A stretch of DNA of 64,000 nt from Gibbula magus (taxonomy: Eukaryota > Mollusca > Gastropoda > Trochida > Trochidae): contig OW388297.1 of the NCBI GenBank assembly GCA_936450465.1, forward strand, positions 49,139,630-49,203,629, given 5' to 3'. The notes under the pieces are model-generated. The model had not been told where the DNA came from, searched no databases, and saw only the letters and a list, made by a program, of their open reading frames with translations. Of the stretch, positions 27,040 to 37,460 are shown piece by piece. A program made the position numbers and the translations under genes. Within the stretch, counting starts at the first letter, position 1. The number at the start of each line of letters is the position of its first letter.

Positions 27040-28205
27040 ACATGTAGTTAGGCGTGGTTTATCGTAGTTCAGCGTATTCATACTTACTTAGTGTAGTTAG
27101 ACGTACAAGATGCCAAGACGTCAATGCGTCAATAACACACGTACCAAAACGTAGTTTTAAAGTTTTGATAACATAGGCAGTCGTACTTCTGCACTGAAAA
27201 ATTCTTCAACTTAAACGACACTAGTGTAGTTTACTGTAGTATAACGTAATCAATCCTAGTACGACGTATACTATGATTTATTTAAACGTAGTAAAGCGGA
27301 CTTAAATACTCACGTGCAAAAGAAACGTCCCCACATTTTGAAAACAGTATAACATGAAATATTGATGTCGGAGAAAATAGATTTTGAATGTGTTTGGTAG
27401 CCACATGTTTTGTATAGAAATATTCACAATTTCATATATCAGAGTATGCTTCTTTTATTTTTACATCTGTTCAAATACACATGGAGTGCTAAAATCGCTT
27501 TTTAAAGATGTTTTTGGCCCACAATATTTGGTATTCAAGTTTAAAACATTGAAAAAGTAGAAATTTAATTAATTAAAGATATCCTCGACATAAATAACCT
27601 TCTTTGATTTAAATTTGTTGACGCGTCATTACTGTAGGACGTCACAAAACAAGCCAAAACTGGCTTGTTGATGCTTCTATATCGTCTAGTTAAGGAGATT
27701 CCAAAACGACCATTTCTTAAAACTTGTGTTTCTCAGAGTTATGAATAGATAATATTTTGAAAATTCATATATAGTATTGTTGGGTTCTGAAGACATGATG
27801 TAACGCTGTTTCAGTCGCATTTGAAATATTTCGATTGACAAATCTTGTATTTTGTATGGGGACGTTTCTTTTGCACGTGAGTTTAGTAAGGTGTAGTTAT
27901 TCAGCAACAAGTTGTAATACGATTAAGTACATTCTTTACTAGGTTGAACTACAATGAACTAACTTCAAATTTTCAATTCACTACGTCAAAGTACATTGAC
28001 TACGTTTCTTTAAATGTAGTAAAAAAACAAACTTTGAACATGTTTAAAAAGTTAAATCACAAACTGCGATTTTCTCACGTCTATGTCTACGTTTTGAATA
28101 CGGATAACCAAGATTAACTACGGATTACTAGGCTTAAGTACAGTTAACTACGTTAAGCTACGTTCTGCATCACTACGTTAACGAACGTAAGTGTGACTTT
28201 GGCTT
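27040..28205. mobile_element. Fold-back region rich in CGTAGTTA / TAACTACG, interrupted by a MITE
   Basis: The left part (27,050-27,300) is dense in GTAGTT and CGTA words, and the right part (27,940-28,200) in AACTAC and TACG, their reverse complements (for example TTAACTACGTTAAGCTACGT). The pattern suggests a non-autonomous DNA element with long, degenerate terminal inverted repeats. A different MITE (27,308-27,882) sits almost exactly at its centre. I could not define exact termini or a target duplication. Confidence 0.5.
27308..27882. mobile_element. Tc1/mariner-like MITE, copy A, with 26-bp perfect TIRs
   Basis: The first 26 bp, beginning ACTCACGTGCAAAAGAAACG, and the last 26 bp are perfect reverse complements. 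The interior carries the family core seen in copies B and C (GACGCGTCANTACTGTAGGACGT, GGCTTGTT), here in reverse orientation. At 575 bp it is almost the same length as copy C. No transposase frame is present, so it is non-autonomous. The TA dinucleotides near its ends and the CACT-type termini of its relatives suggest a Tc1/mariner partner. Confidence 0.85.
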
Positions 28206-28359
28206 GAGGATAATAACACCTCTCTGTTTTGTTCGATGTCAATTCGTTTATTCACATAGACAGTACTTTCAAGTAAACACAACACTAAATATTATTTCGA
28301 AGCGTCACCTTCTTAGCAAGATATCGCGGTTCATATTGAGTAAAATTGGCCTATAAAAT

Positions 28360-28850
28360 TGGTTTTCACCAGCAAACGGGGACAGTGTGTATCATTTACA
28401 CCATGGAAGCGGGGGAATGTGTCTATGAGGTATTTCTCTATGGAAAAGAGGATATTTGGCTTTACCTTTGTATACAAATCACGTCTATGTGTCTGTTATT
28501 GCACTCTGACGGTCATACTCAACGTGAGAATCCATTTTACTACGATAACTGCGTATGTGTATGTTTTCACAAGCAAACGGGGACTGTGTGTTTCATTTAC
28601 ACCATGGAAGCGGGGACATGCGTCTATGAGGTATTTCTCTATGGAAACGGGGATATTTGGCTTTACTTTTGTATACACATCACGGCTATATGTGTGTATT
28701 TAACAAGTTATTGCAATCTGACGGTCATACTCAGCGTGAGAATCCATTTTACTCTCCGATTAGTATAAAATGTATAAATGTATAAATTTTCACAAGCAAA
28801 CGGGGACAGTGTGTATCATTTACACCATGGAACCGGGGACACTAATTCGG
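28360..28850 (+). repeat. CGGGGACA repeat family, copy 3
   Basis: Two full ~200-222-bp units (motif starts near 28,378, 28,578 and 28,799) plus a partial third. They share CACCAGCAAACGGGGACAGT, TTTACACCATGGAA, TATGAGGTATTTCTCTATGG and the GACGGTCATACTCA block with copy 1. Open frames of 114 and 140 codons arise from the repeat. Confidence 0.85.
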
Positions 28851-29215
28851 TTAATAGTGAGTAAAAATGGCCTGCTAATTATCTCATTCTTGAAACAGTT
28901 TTCCGCGGCCACTCAGTGTAGCATAACCTTCGTTAGGGATGTGACGTCATATATACAGGAGTTACTACCAATGGAATACTTAGGCGATTTCTCGATTTTA
29001 ATAACAATTTTTGACATTGTAAATTTCCGATAGAATGGGTATTTGTGCATCTGTATAGGAAGTATAATCTCGGAGTTTTTGAAGCATTTTTCGATATTCA
29101 ACCGCTAGTCTTGTTCTTTTCCCAATCGAGCGGAGCGTTAGGTTCTTTTATAGGCTACAATATGTTTTGAAATGAATAACTGAACATTCCAATATACAAC
29201 CAATCATGCAATGTT
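28851..29215. other. No gene seen
   Basis: Short chance frames only. Confidence 0.5.
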
Positions 29216-31297
29216 TAAGGATTGTTTTAGGGCAAACTGACCTAAGCTCGGACACCACCCGAAGTCGCCCGAACTTCAGACACTTTCAATTTACAGCTGA
29301 TTCAAAAACAAAGCAAATTGTAACGCTCCGTTGGTTTCAAAAGTTCATTTTCTGACAATACTTGATTCTTTTGAGAAATATCTGACAGTCAGATATACTT
29401 TAAAAACGAAATTTAGAGGGAGGTACAAATAACGGTTTCAGGAATGAAATTGACGAAATATTTGTGTGAAGATAAATTTTGTGTGACAATTCAGGGAATG
29501 AAGGAAGCCATCATATTGTTTCAAATATATGCACGTATATGAAGAAACAATTAGGTAGTCGGTTAAATTTGTATTTTCGTAATTTCAATTTTCTTCTTGT
29601 GTTTAGAATTGAGATTTTGATAACATGTCAAAATGAAATTGGTTCGTACAGGTTTGATCATGGTTCGGTCACAAGTAGACCAAAGTTCGGACACAAATCG
29701 ACCAAGGCTCGGACACTTCCGGCTACTGAATAACATGGCGGGAACATTTTGGGGCTTTACGCGGGAATTTCATAATGGACAATAAAACAACAAAATACAA
29801 TTGTTTTGCATTATACGGTGCTCTAATGATTTTGCGCCATTATATGCGATGCGCGTATGACGTCATATATGCACAGTGACGTCATACTGACCAGTCGGCC
29901 AGACAGGTAATAGCCTCATTAGAAACATGTCAAGTCCCTCAAAAGAAAACAGGCTTATGAAAGCTGTTAAAGTTTTGCTGTCTATGAGAAAATCTGCCAA
30001 CATGTATAGGCTAGCGTTGCGAACTCTACAATTTCTGATCGGGTCAAAGGAAGGGTAAATGTGTATGCTGAAAACAGGGTACGATCTCAACTCACCAACA
30101 CTAAAAAGAGGAAACTGATTGACATATCCGCCAACAGGGCACTGTATGGTGTTGAAATGATGGATTTAAATATTTGTGTTGTGCCTTATCTTTTGTTTAG
30201 CTCATTGTAACAAAGAATACCAAGTTATCTAAATGTGTTACAAATAAGCAATGTGTATTACATAACTCCCACTATAACTATTAGGATTAATAACTTCAAT
30301 GTGTTACACTGTAGTTTTCACTAAGCATTATCGTATTTTATAACATATGAAAAGAGTAATAATGGAAGAATAAATACACATGTAAAACATTGTTGCTAAC
30401 GCACACCCTCCCGGTCCCCCCTTGAGATTTGGTTTACCTCTAAACGAGGTTAGAGAACCGTAAATCATTTAATTATAGCTGAGTAATTACTTGAACCATG
30501 TTTAATTGTTTTACTGTTCGAAATTTATTAAGATGTTGTTAGAGTTTATTGTTATAAATGTAGCAGTTCAACAATATAAATGTATTTGAACCACAAACTA
30601 TAAAGTATGAAGCGCATCACATGATTACAAAGGCAGCCTGCTTAGACTCCTTGATCACTTGATGAATTTACTTAATCAACGATTTACGGTGCTCTGAAAA
30701 ATGTTTTAACAGATGCATTGGTATTAAATCGTAAGGAAGTAGTAATCAAATGATACTGTACCCGGTCCATACAAATGTGAGCTCTTCTTATTGTTCAGAG
30801 CTTATAGGCCTACACGTGCCACAAACACGTTCTTACCTGCATGTTAATAGATGTAATTATCCTGCTTACCAATTACTTTAAAAAACGACTAAAGTTATGT
30901 TAAAGGCGGAAACAAATATCGCACTGCGTTCTGTGTCCATGCAGGACTGGTACCGAACTGTCCGAAATTCGGGCGAATTGGTATACTCGCCTAAAACTGC
31001 TAAATTACATATTTATTCATATAATGAACGAAAATAGCGTTTGTAATTTTGAACAATAACCCTTTTTGGACTTTGACCACATATTGTTGGCTGTTAAAGA
31101 GTCACATTTTGAAAATACAACAAGTAAAAGTATTTAGATTGGAACACTGTCCGAACCTCGGCCAGTTTGCCCCACATGTTTTGTGCCTCTATCGACAACA
31201 AATTGTATAACACCGCGTAGCGTAGCGGAGCGTTGTTGTACGAAATTCGTTGCTGTTAAACTTCGATAGAGGCACAAAACGTGTAAAACAATCCTTA
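29216..31297. mobile_element. Non-autonomous TIR element with subterminal TCGGACA motifs
   Basis: The left end reads TAAGGATTGTTTTA, then GGGCAAACTGACCTAAGCTC, then GGACA. The right end carries the reverse complement in two parts: GTAAAACAATCCTTA at 31,283-31,297 and CTCGGCCAGTTTGCCCC at 31,157-31,173, separated by a nested hairpin element. TCGGACA or its complement recurs near 29,248, 29,692, 29,711, 30,957 and 31,148. No frame in the interior resembles a transposase. Confidence 0.6.
31174..31284. mobile_element. 111-bp element with 22-bp TIRs nested in a larger TIR
   Basis: ACATGTTTTGTGCCTCTATC plus GA at 31,174-31,195 is the reverse complement of 31,263-31,284 with one mismatch. It lies precisely between the two halves of the larger element's right terminal repeat, so it inserted after that element formed. 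The interior contains GCGTAGCGTAGCGGAGCG. Confidence 0.7.
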
Positions 31298-32429
31298 TAA
31301 TTACAAAATCAACAAGTTTTTCTTAAATATTTACACAAATCTAATATATTTGTTGTTTATCACGGGAGGCAGCAGCTTGTTACACGCAACAATACATGGC
31401 TGAAGCAAAATTGAGGAATCCTTAATCTAAAACGGCAGAGGATTCAATTTCGTTTTCACAGCATTCACATGCATACAATCAGGGTTCGTTTTTTTCTGGT
31501 TTACGCAGCTTTCTGATTAACCCTCATTAGCATATCACGCGACGTTCATTTGCGAAGCGCTAGTGGATGAACAAGCTTGAGGACTTGTATCGATTAAAAT
31601 GAAGTGTTCAAGGTAAATTAATTGTCTCGTTCGCAAAAGGAATGAATATTCCAGTTATTGGCGTGGGTTTGAAGACAAAATGACATGTGTTTATCTTATT
31701 TTGCATCAAAACGTTACGCTCAATTGTAAGAACCAACTGACACGTCCGTTTGTTCTGATGGATTGTGACGTTGTAAGGTACGAATGCACGAGGTATGGTA
31801 GACCATTTTATCTGCATTCATCGAGAAATGGCAGCAGTTTTTTGAGAGCTCTCGTCCAATCAGAAACGCGGAAATTAGTGTAACAAAACCATTTTATATT
31901 ATTCAATTATAAACGTCATTATTATTATGAAAAAATTGTGGTTGATTTTATGTTTCAAGAGGCCTGTATAGTTTAAGGTCTACTGAGTCAATATTTCTCA
32001 TGGTAACTTTTTATTGATAATAGAATTGCATTATAACTTAGAAATCATACAATTTTCAACAATGTTACTATTTTACTGTTTTTTTAGTAAGAAAAAATCG
32101 GGCTTTCGTTAAATTTATAATCTTGTTCATTTACAATTACTTACATTCAGGCAGTTATTTTATTCAGTGTAATACAACTGTGAGAAATGTGACTGGTGAA
32201 AATGTCAAAAGATTTTAAAGCCTACAATGATATATCTATGATAAGGAATCATGATTAATTTCAAATCGAAATGAAAATGGCATTTTCTTTGTCGGTACAC
32301 ATTTTCTTTCAGATTCTGTTCTATCAATATCATGTTATTTGGGTAAAATCGATGAAATGTTAATGTAGAATGCTGAAAATCTAGTTTTGAATTTAATTCT
32401 ATATTGTTGAGAAGTTAGTCAAGAAATTA
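31298..32429. other. No gene; old dispersed repeat near 31,690-31,740
   Basis: TATTTTGCATCNAAACGTTACGCTC at about 31,697 recurs in inverse orientation near 40,580-40,615, and the surrounding ~150 bp are weakly similar. No coding frame is supported. Confidence 0.45.
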
Positions 32430-32531
32430 TCAAGACTCGGTCGCTATGACTTCTACAGGGGTTGAAGATATTGTATTTGGTTTTCTTTGAACCATCTTCT
32501 TCTGAATACACTTCTTCTTCCTGGGAGGCAT
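32430..32531 (-). CDS. Small basic ORF behind a TATA box, unknown
   Basis: A minus-strand ATG at 32,531 opens a 33-residue frame beginning MPPRKKKCIQKKMVQRKPN and ending in a stop at 32,430. The product is strongly basic at its N-terminus and has no domain I recognise. A TATAAAT box lies about 58 nt upstream (32,589-32,595 on the plus strand). Beyond it is a 600-bp stretch dense in the motif AGAACGG (CCGTTCT on this strand). The spacing of TATA box to ATG fits a compact polymerase II promoter. It may be a real small gene, the first exon of a larger one, or the promoter and 5' end of a dead mobile element. Translation is not shown. Confidence 0.25.
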   Translation of the reverse strand: MPPRKKKCIQKKMVQRKPNTISSTPVEVIATES

Positions 32532-32588
32532 GATGTTTTCACCTTGAAGTTCAGAACGGCAATGAGAACGGACAAGAACTTTCTGGGT

Positions 32589-32595
32589 ATTTATA
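32589..32595 (-). promoter_or_regulatory. TATA-box candidate
   Basis: The minus strand reads TTTTTTTATAAATACC, a good TATA match, 58 nt before the ATG of the 33-codon frame and next to the clustered AGAACGG motifs. Confidence 0.35.
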
Positions 32596-32619
32596 AAAAA
32601 ACGAGGCAGGACGTGACGA

Positions 32620-33200
32620 GCACGCACTGAGAACGGAATGAGGACGGAGTGAAAACGGAGAGAACTGTCTTAAAACGAGTTAGAACGGTATTGTGCGTAT
32701 TAAGAACGAGATAGGTCTAGTCAAGAACGACTTAGGACGGAATTGGACTGGCTGAGAACGTTGTGAAATCGAGGTGAACGGTCAATATTATACAATCTAA
32801 ACGTGGTACCAACTGTCTGAGAACGGCGTAAAGACTAGATGGACGTTCTGAGAACTGTTTGTGAAGGTACTGGGGTCGTTGTTTGATATACAGGAAACAA
32901 AAGTTGCTCGTTTCTATCCCGTTCGAGGCCGTTCTACAATATTTTTTGGACGGAGTAGAACGTAGTGAGAACTACCTTGGTGTGACTCAGGCACGACATT
33001 GGGTATTATACTGCGGTTTGCATCCCATCTTAAAGTGGTACCAACTGTCACAGGACGGGATAAAGACTAGATGGACTTTCTGAGAACTGTCTGTAAATGT
33101 ACTTGGATCGTAGTATGCAAATTTATGCACAAAAGTTACCCGCTCCTGTCCCGTTTAGAACGTAGAAACGTAGTGAGAACTACCTTGGTGTAATTCAGGC
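32620..33200. repeat. Clustered AGAACGG motifs with a ~235-bp direct duplication
   Basis: AGAACGG or AGGACGG variants recur about every 11-20 bp between 32,620 and 32,790 (for example GAGAACGGAATGAGGACGG). The block starting GTGGTACCAACTGTC at 32,802 is repeated from 33,036, sharing TAAAGACTAGATGGAC and AGTGAGAACTACCTTGGTGT. This may be a subterminal or promoter region of a mobile element. Confidence 0.6.
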
Positions 33201-33383
33201 ATAAGAAATACCCTTGACGCAAGGTCGCTTTCTTTCTTTGCTGTATGATAACTCATGATCAGTGCTACCACATATATTACCAACGTAATACATGTTTACT
33301 TTGACAATATAGGCTTTCAATCGTGCATGATACTTGTACCCTGAAATAACGTATCCGCCTGTATATCCTCAATGTTTTATGCA

Positions 33384-33870
33384 TTAAAAGGACACTACGT
33401 GTTTTTCATTAAACTTCTATTTGATGTCATACTTACAAACATATCAATTTTTCTGATTTACGTCCAAATCATCTCGGTCGACTTGCATATGTATCTCATA
33501 ACGCCACATATTTGACATAACTTGCTTTTAATGAAACTCGAGTAGCGGCTTAATACAGGATGAGAAGCCGATTCATGCGTGATGATACGCTCTAATTACA
33601 AGTATACCAGTTTTTTTGTTCCATTTAACAGTATCAACCAATATCTGTCCCTCTGCCTCCTTCATATAAGTTAACTTTTAACAATTGACGCGCGCCAGCC
33701 GCGGAACATTGTCCAGTTTTCGATCATAATCACGATTTAACATCATAAGAATGTAGCTATTTTGCCGAAATTGGCACTGAAAGGGTAATTTTCATTACTT
33801 CTCGATGAAATTACACCCTTGGTAACTTTTGACCTATGTTACTATAATAACATACGGAGTGTCCCTTTAA
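33384..33870. mobile_element. TTAA-flanked MITE, second family
   Basis: Left end TTAAAAGGACACTACGT and right end ACGGAGTGTCCCTTTAA are imperfect reverse complements. TTAA at both outer edges fits a piggyBac-like target site. The 487-bp interior has no transposase frame. Confidence 0.7.
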
Positions 33871-35150
33871 GTTGCCTTCCCAATTTCAAACCATTCTTAA
33901 ATTTATCAACCGATAATATATAGATGTAATTAGTTAATGATTGGTATACAAATCTATAAATAAGGTATATTGTGTGATATACGTATGGATTTTTTTTTAT
34001 TGTTATACACAATTAAGCAACATCAATAAGTGCAAATACTGAACATGCGCTGTAATAATTCTGATTTAGATTATCAGTGCGAGTATCAACAAAGTGACAA
34101 AATATGTTAGTCATGCTTCATAACTGACTTCATTAGTAACACTATGTATTAAGTAGCAGAGGAAAATATTATAGTGTACCCTACGAACATAAAGACGGTT
34201 CACAATATGAGAGAGAAAATGTGTTAATTAATTGTGGCATAAATATGTCACGTTGAAAATATCAGAATATACAATTTAAGTACAATGCAGGAATAAAGGT
34301 ATTCCCTCGATGCTTTTGTAAATTAATTTTAATCTTTATTTCATTTTAAAGTTATACAAATACAAAACAACATTTATATCAATGTTCCCTTAATGTAATC
34401 TTCCTTTTGTATCAAATTACAGCATTGCCTAGTAAGCATTTGCCACTAATATGTGAAAAAACCCCGATTGAAATAGCTAAATATGAGCGTTAATATATGA
34501 TATTTTGCTTATTTACTCATAATCCTACCATTGCATAAAGTTTGTATTAATATTGGGAAATGAAACTTAATGTCATCTTCCGCACGTATCAGGCGAGATA
34601 TGCATTTACAAGAAAGTGTGAATATGAATTTCCTGTAAATGCATATCTCGCCCGATGCGTGCAGACTATGCTAAATGCAAGTTAAGGTACATTCATTGTG
34701 TTGTTGTGGTCACATATTCCAAACGTTATAAATGGTGTTAGTTTATCGAGTTTAATAGTTTAATAGGACATATAACTACTGTGCATGTAAATGAGACTTT
34801 CAGTTTCAGTTGCTGCACATGCATAACGATGTTACTCGATTTTAATTGGAAACTAGTAATTATGATATATTGGGCGATTGGGGATGGATATGCAAGCTGA
34901 GTGAATTTGTTTTTTCTGTAAACAGCACATATATGGTGTTTTGGAACGTACTAAAGCCAAATAAATGTTTATGAAACACAATTGATGCACATTTAACATA
35001 ACTTCAGACAAGGATGGCAGCTTGATTCACTACGAATGAAGTTTATTGAATATTGAATGATATAATAGAACATTATTTATTACTGCACTTTGAAAACATT
35101 AACCACTTAAATATTCCTTGCCGCTGCAGAAGTCGGCCTTCCCTCATGTG
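33871..35150. other. No gene; one strong hairpin
   Basis: AT-rich with only chance frames. A long imperfect hairpin lies at 34,582-34,662 and is listed separately. Confidence 0.5.
34582..34662. repeat. Hairpin with 29-bp arms
   Basis: The arms 34,582-34,610 and 34,634-34,662 are reverse complements except at two positions, one a possible G-T pair. Both contain GCGAGATATGCATTTACA. The 23-bp loop can extend the stem further (GAAA with TTTC). Confidence 0.8.
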
Positions 35151-35159
35151 GCTGGCTGC

Positions 35160-35475
35160 ACACTGCTAACCTCGCATTTTCCGTGTAACCGGGGACACCT
35201 GCTAACCTCGCATTTTCCATGTAACCGGGGACATGTGTGTATCGGAGCGAAATACCAATAAATTCTCATCCCTTATGCTGTGTGTATGTGTTTATGAAAT
35301 TTTACAGGCAAACGGGACAAAGTACTGTCCGGGCCAAAAATACATTTCCTAGGTTTAAAAGGGCGAAAAAAAGCATATGGCAAGGTTCTGTTAACCGGGG
35401 ACGTCCCCGGTTGAGTGTGTGTCCCCGGTTGAAGGGTGTGTATAGATACAAATGTCCCCGGTTGCCACCTTTAAC
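35160..35475. repeat. CGGGGACA repeat family, copy 4, with orientation switch
   Basis: The motif AACCGGGGACA occurs in plus orientation near 35,187, 35,224 and 35,393, then in minus orientation (GTCCCCGGTT) near 35,403, 35,421 and 35,453. The switch point is a perfect 20-bp palindrome at 35,393-35,412. The right end, GTTGCCACCTTTAACAAA followed by (CA)n, is the inverse of the left end of copy 1 at 23,262-23,290. Confidence 0.8.
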
Positions 35476-35476
35476 A

Positions 35477-35502
35477 AACACACACACACACACACACACA
35501 CA
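35477..35502. repeat. (CA)13 microsatellite
   Basis: Pure CA run shared as a boundary by the CGGGGACA array on its left and the 3' tail of the reverse-strand SINE on its right. Confidence 0.9.
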
Positions 35503-36010
35503 TACATATAAACATTTGTATAGCGCCAATATCCAGCTAAGATAAGCTGCTCAAAGGCGCTCTGTTTGCCCCCGATCATTGGATGTCACTGTTTAACGAC
35601 ACTCTTTGTCAATCTCAGCTCCATTAGGAGTATGCAACTGTTGCAGCCACTAGGCGCACCAAGTTAAATCACCATGCTCATCCTTACGAGGTCCCCATTC
35701 ATAGCTGGGTGAACTAGGACACATAGTCACAGTATTTTGTCCAATGATACTGCACGTTGCTGTACCTGCAACTAGGTATCTGCACGTATTCATGTGGCCA
35801 CCATCTGGTCATTTACCAACGGATTCGTGGGTTCTTTTAAGTGCACAGGGTTGTATACTGTACACTAGGGGTTGTGACAACACTGAAAGAGTCCGCACTC
35901 AAAGTTGACTTCAAGGTTTTTACACCCGGTCACAGGTGGACTCGAATCCGGCACCTCAAGCTCGCTGGATTGCTAACCTGACGCCTTTGCCGACTCGGCC
36001 ACCGTGCCCC
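35503..36010 (-). mobile_element. tRNA-derived SINE with L2-like tail
   Basis: Read on the minus strand, the element starts at 36,010 with GGGGCACGG and a polymerase III A box TGGCCGAGTCGG (36,001-35,990). Next comes a B box GGATTCGAGTCC (35,949-35,938), together giving a class II (Ser/Leu-like) tRNA head of about 76 bp. The body is about 400 bp. The 3' end carries TTGGCGCTATACAAATG at about 35,529-35,513, the kind of tail many SINEs share with L2-clade LINEs and use for mobilisation. A TG/TATG microsatellite follows, as is usual at SINE 3' ends. Target duplications are obscured by that microsatellite. The tRNA-like head is a SINE part and not a functional tRNA gene. Confidence 0.82.
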
Positions 36011-36627
36011 ACTGAGTTTACATACATACATACATGTACGTATTTCAGCTTTCAGAGACGGGACACAACATAACAAAGGGAAATTATATTCCTCTTCTGT
36101 CAAATCCAAATTCCATACACTGCACATACATACACATACATTGGACTGTCGCTTAGTACAATCCAATACGACCACAGTTACATGTGTATCCTGGCCAAGT
36201 CATGTATTGTATTATGCTTCAAATATGTATGACGTCTGACAATGTGTGTTACCTTGTGCCATGTTGAATGTTTTAAGAAACTCTAGTCAAAAGTAAACAG
36301 GAATTAGCATGGGAATATCTACCGTGTTGTCTACATAAACATTGTGAGCTTCTGTAAATGAATATGTGCATACATCTTTGCCAAGTAGTGTACTTAAAGT
36401 GATTTGGTGCATGTCATGACCTGCCTAAAAGGGGTTGATTATACCATTTTATCGTAAAATGAGCATTTGCAAATAGATGTTTAATTTTCATGTCGATGTC
36501 TGCATGGTTTGGTTTGGTCATGTCAACTGATTTCGAAGAAATTACACATTTTGTTCGGACAACTCATCCTGCCTCTAGGTGCATCACAATTGTATTGCTT
36601 ACAGACGATTAGAAGGTGATGTATCTA
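36011..36627. other. No gene seen
   Basis: Short chance frames; a TACA microsatellite-like run at 36,019-36,035. Confidence 0.5.
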
Positions 36628-37199
36628 CACTAAACCGCAAAAAGAGGTCAACATACAAAACACAAGATAATTCAATCGACAAGTTATAGCCACTTGATAC
36701 AGAGATATATCATGTCTCCAGAAGCAAACTAAGCTAAATTAAAAATTTCAAAACATCTGTTTATATTCCTGAGAAACACGCATTTAAAAATCGTCGTTTT
36801 CATGTCTTATTAACTAGACGAGAAACATTAGAATCAAACATGGATTTTTTGGCTTGTTTTATCACGTACTACAGTAAAGACGCGTCAACAAATTTAAGTC
36901 CAAGAAGGTTATTTATGTCGATTATATCACTGATTAATTTAAAATTCTACATTTAATGCATTTGTAAGTTATATGCCAAACGCTCTGGCCAGAAATCATT
37001 TTGAAAAAATGATTCCAGCACCCCAAGTGTACTTAAACAGATATAAAAATAAAAGTATGATAGTCTGATGCATTGAATTGCGGATACATCTTCATAAACC
37101 ATGTCCCTATAACAAGCGTTCAAAATCAACTTTCTCCGACAGCAGTATTTCGAAGTTTAGACTGATGAAAATGTGGTGACGTTTTTTTGCGGTTGAGTG
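36628..37199. mobile_element. Tc1/mariner-like MITE, copy C
   Basis: Left terminus CACTAAACCGCAAAAAGAGG and right terminus ending TTTTTTTGCGGTTGAGTG are reverse complements with few mismatches, flanked on both sides by TA (36,626-36,627 and 37,200-37,201). The interior shares GGCTTGTTTTATCACGTACT and GACGCGTCAACAAATTTAAG with copy A. At 572 bp it matches copy A in length. No transposase. Confidence 0.82.
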
Positions 37200-37201
37200 T
37201 A

Positions 37202-37460
37202 CACCCAGGGGCAAAATAAACGCTGCCATACAAAATAGAGATAAAACGGGCTTTTTGGCCTTGTTTGTGGTATCCGACAGTAATGATGCGTCAACAGAGT
37301 CCAAGAAGATACATTAGGCGACATAATCATATACTACCATATTTTCCATTTTAAATAACATTAAATGCTGAACATTATATCCAGCAATCCCCGTTGAAAA
37401 ACAATTCCAGCACCATCATATTAAGTATCTTACACTTATTAATGAAAGTGTGTGTATCTC
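37202..37460. mobile_element. Tc1/mariner-like MITE, copy E, right end missing
   Basis: Starts CACCCAGGGGCAAAATAAACG immediately after the TA that ends copy C. It continues with the family core (TTTTTGGCCTTGTTTGTG, GATGCGTCAACAGAGTCCAA) in the same orientation and a CAATTCCAGCACCATCA segment also seen in copy C. The right terminus is not recognisable. Confidence 0.6.

Noticed and set aside
35938..36010. A functional tRNA gene on the minus strand
   Set aside because: The A and B boxes are good, but the segment continues into a ~400-bp body with an L2-like tail, so it is a SINE head.
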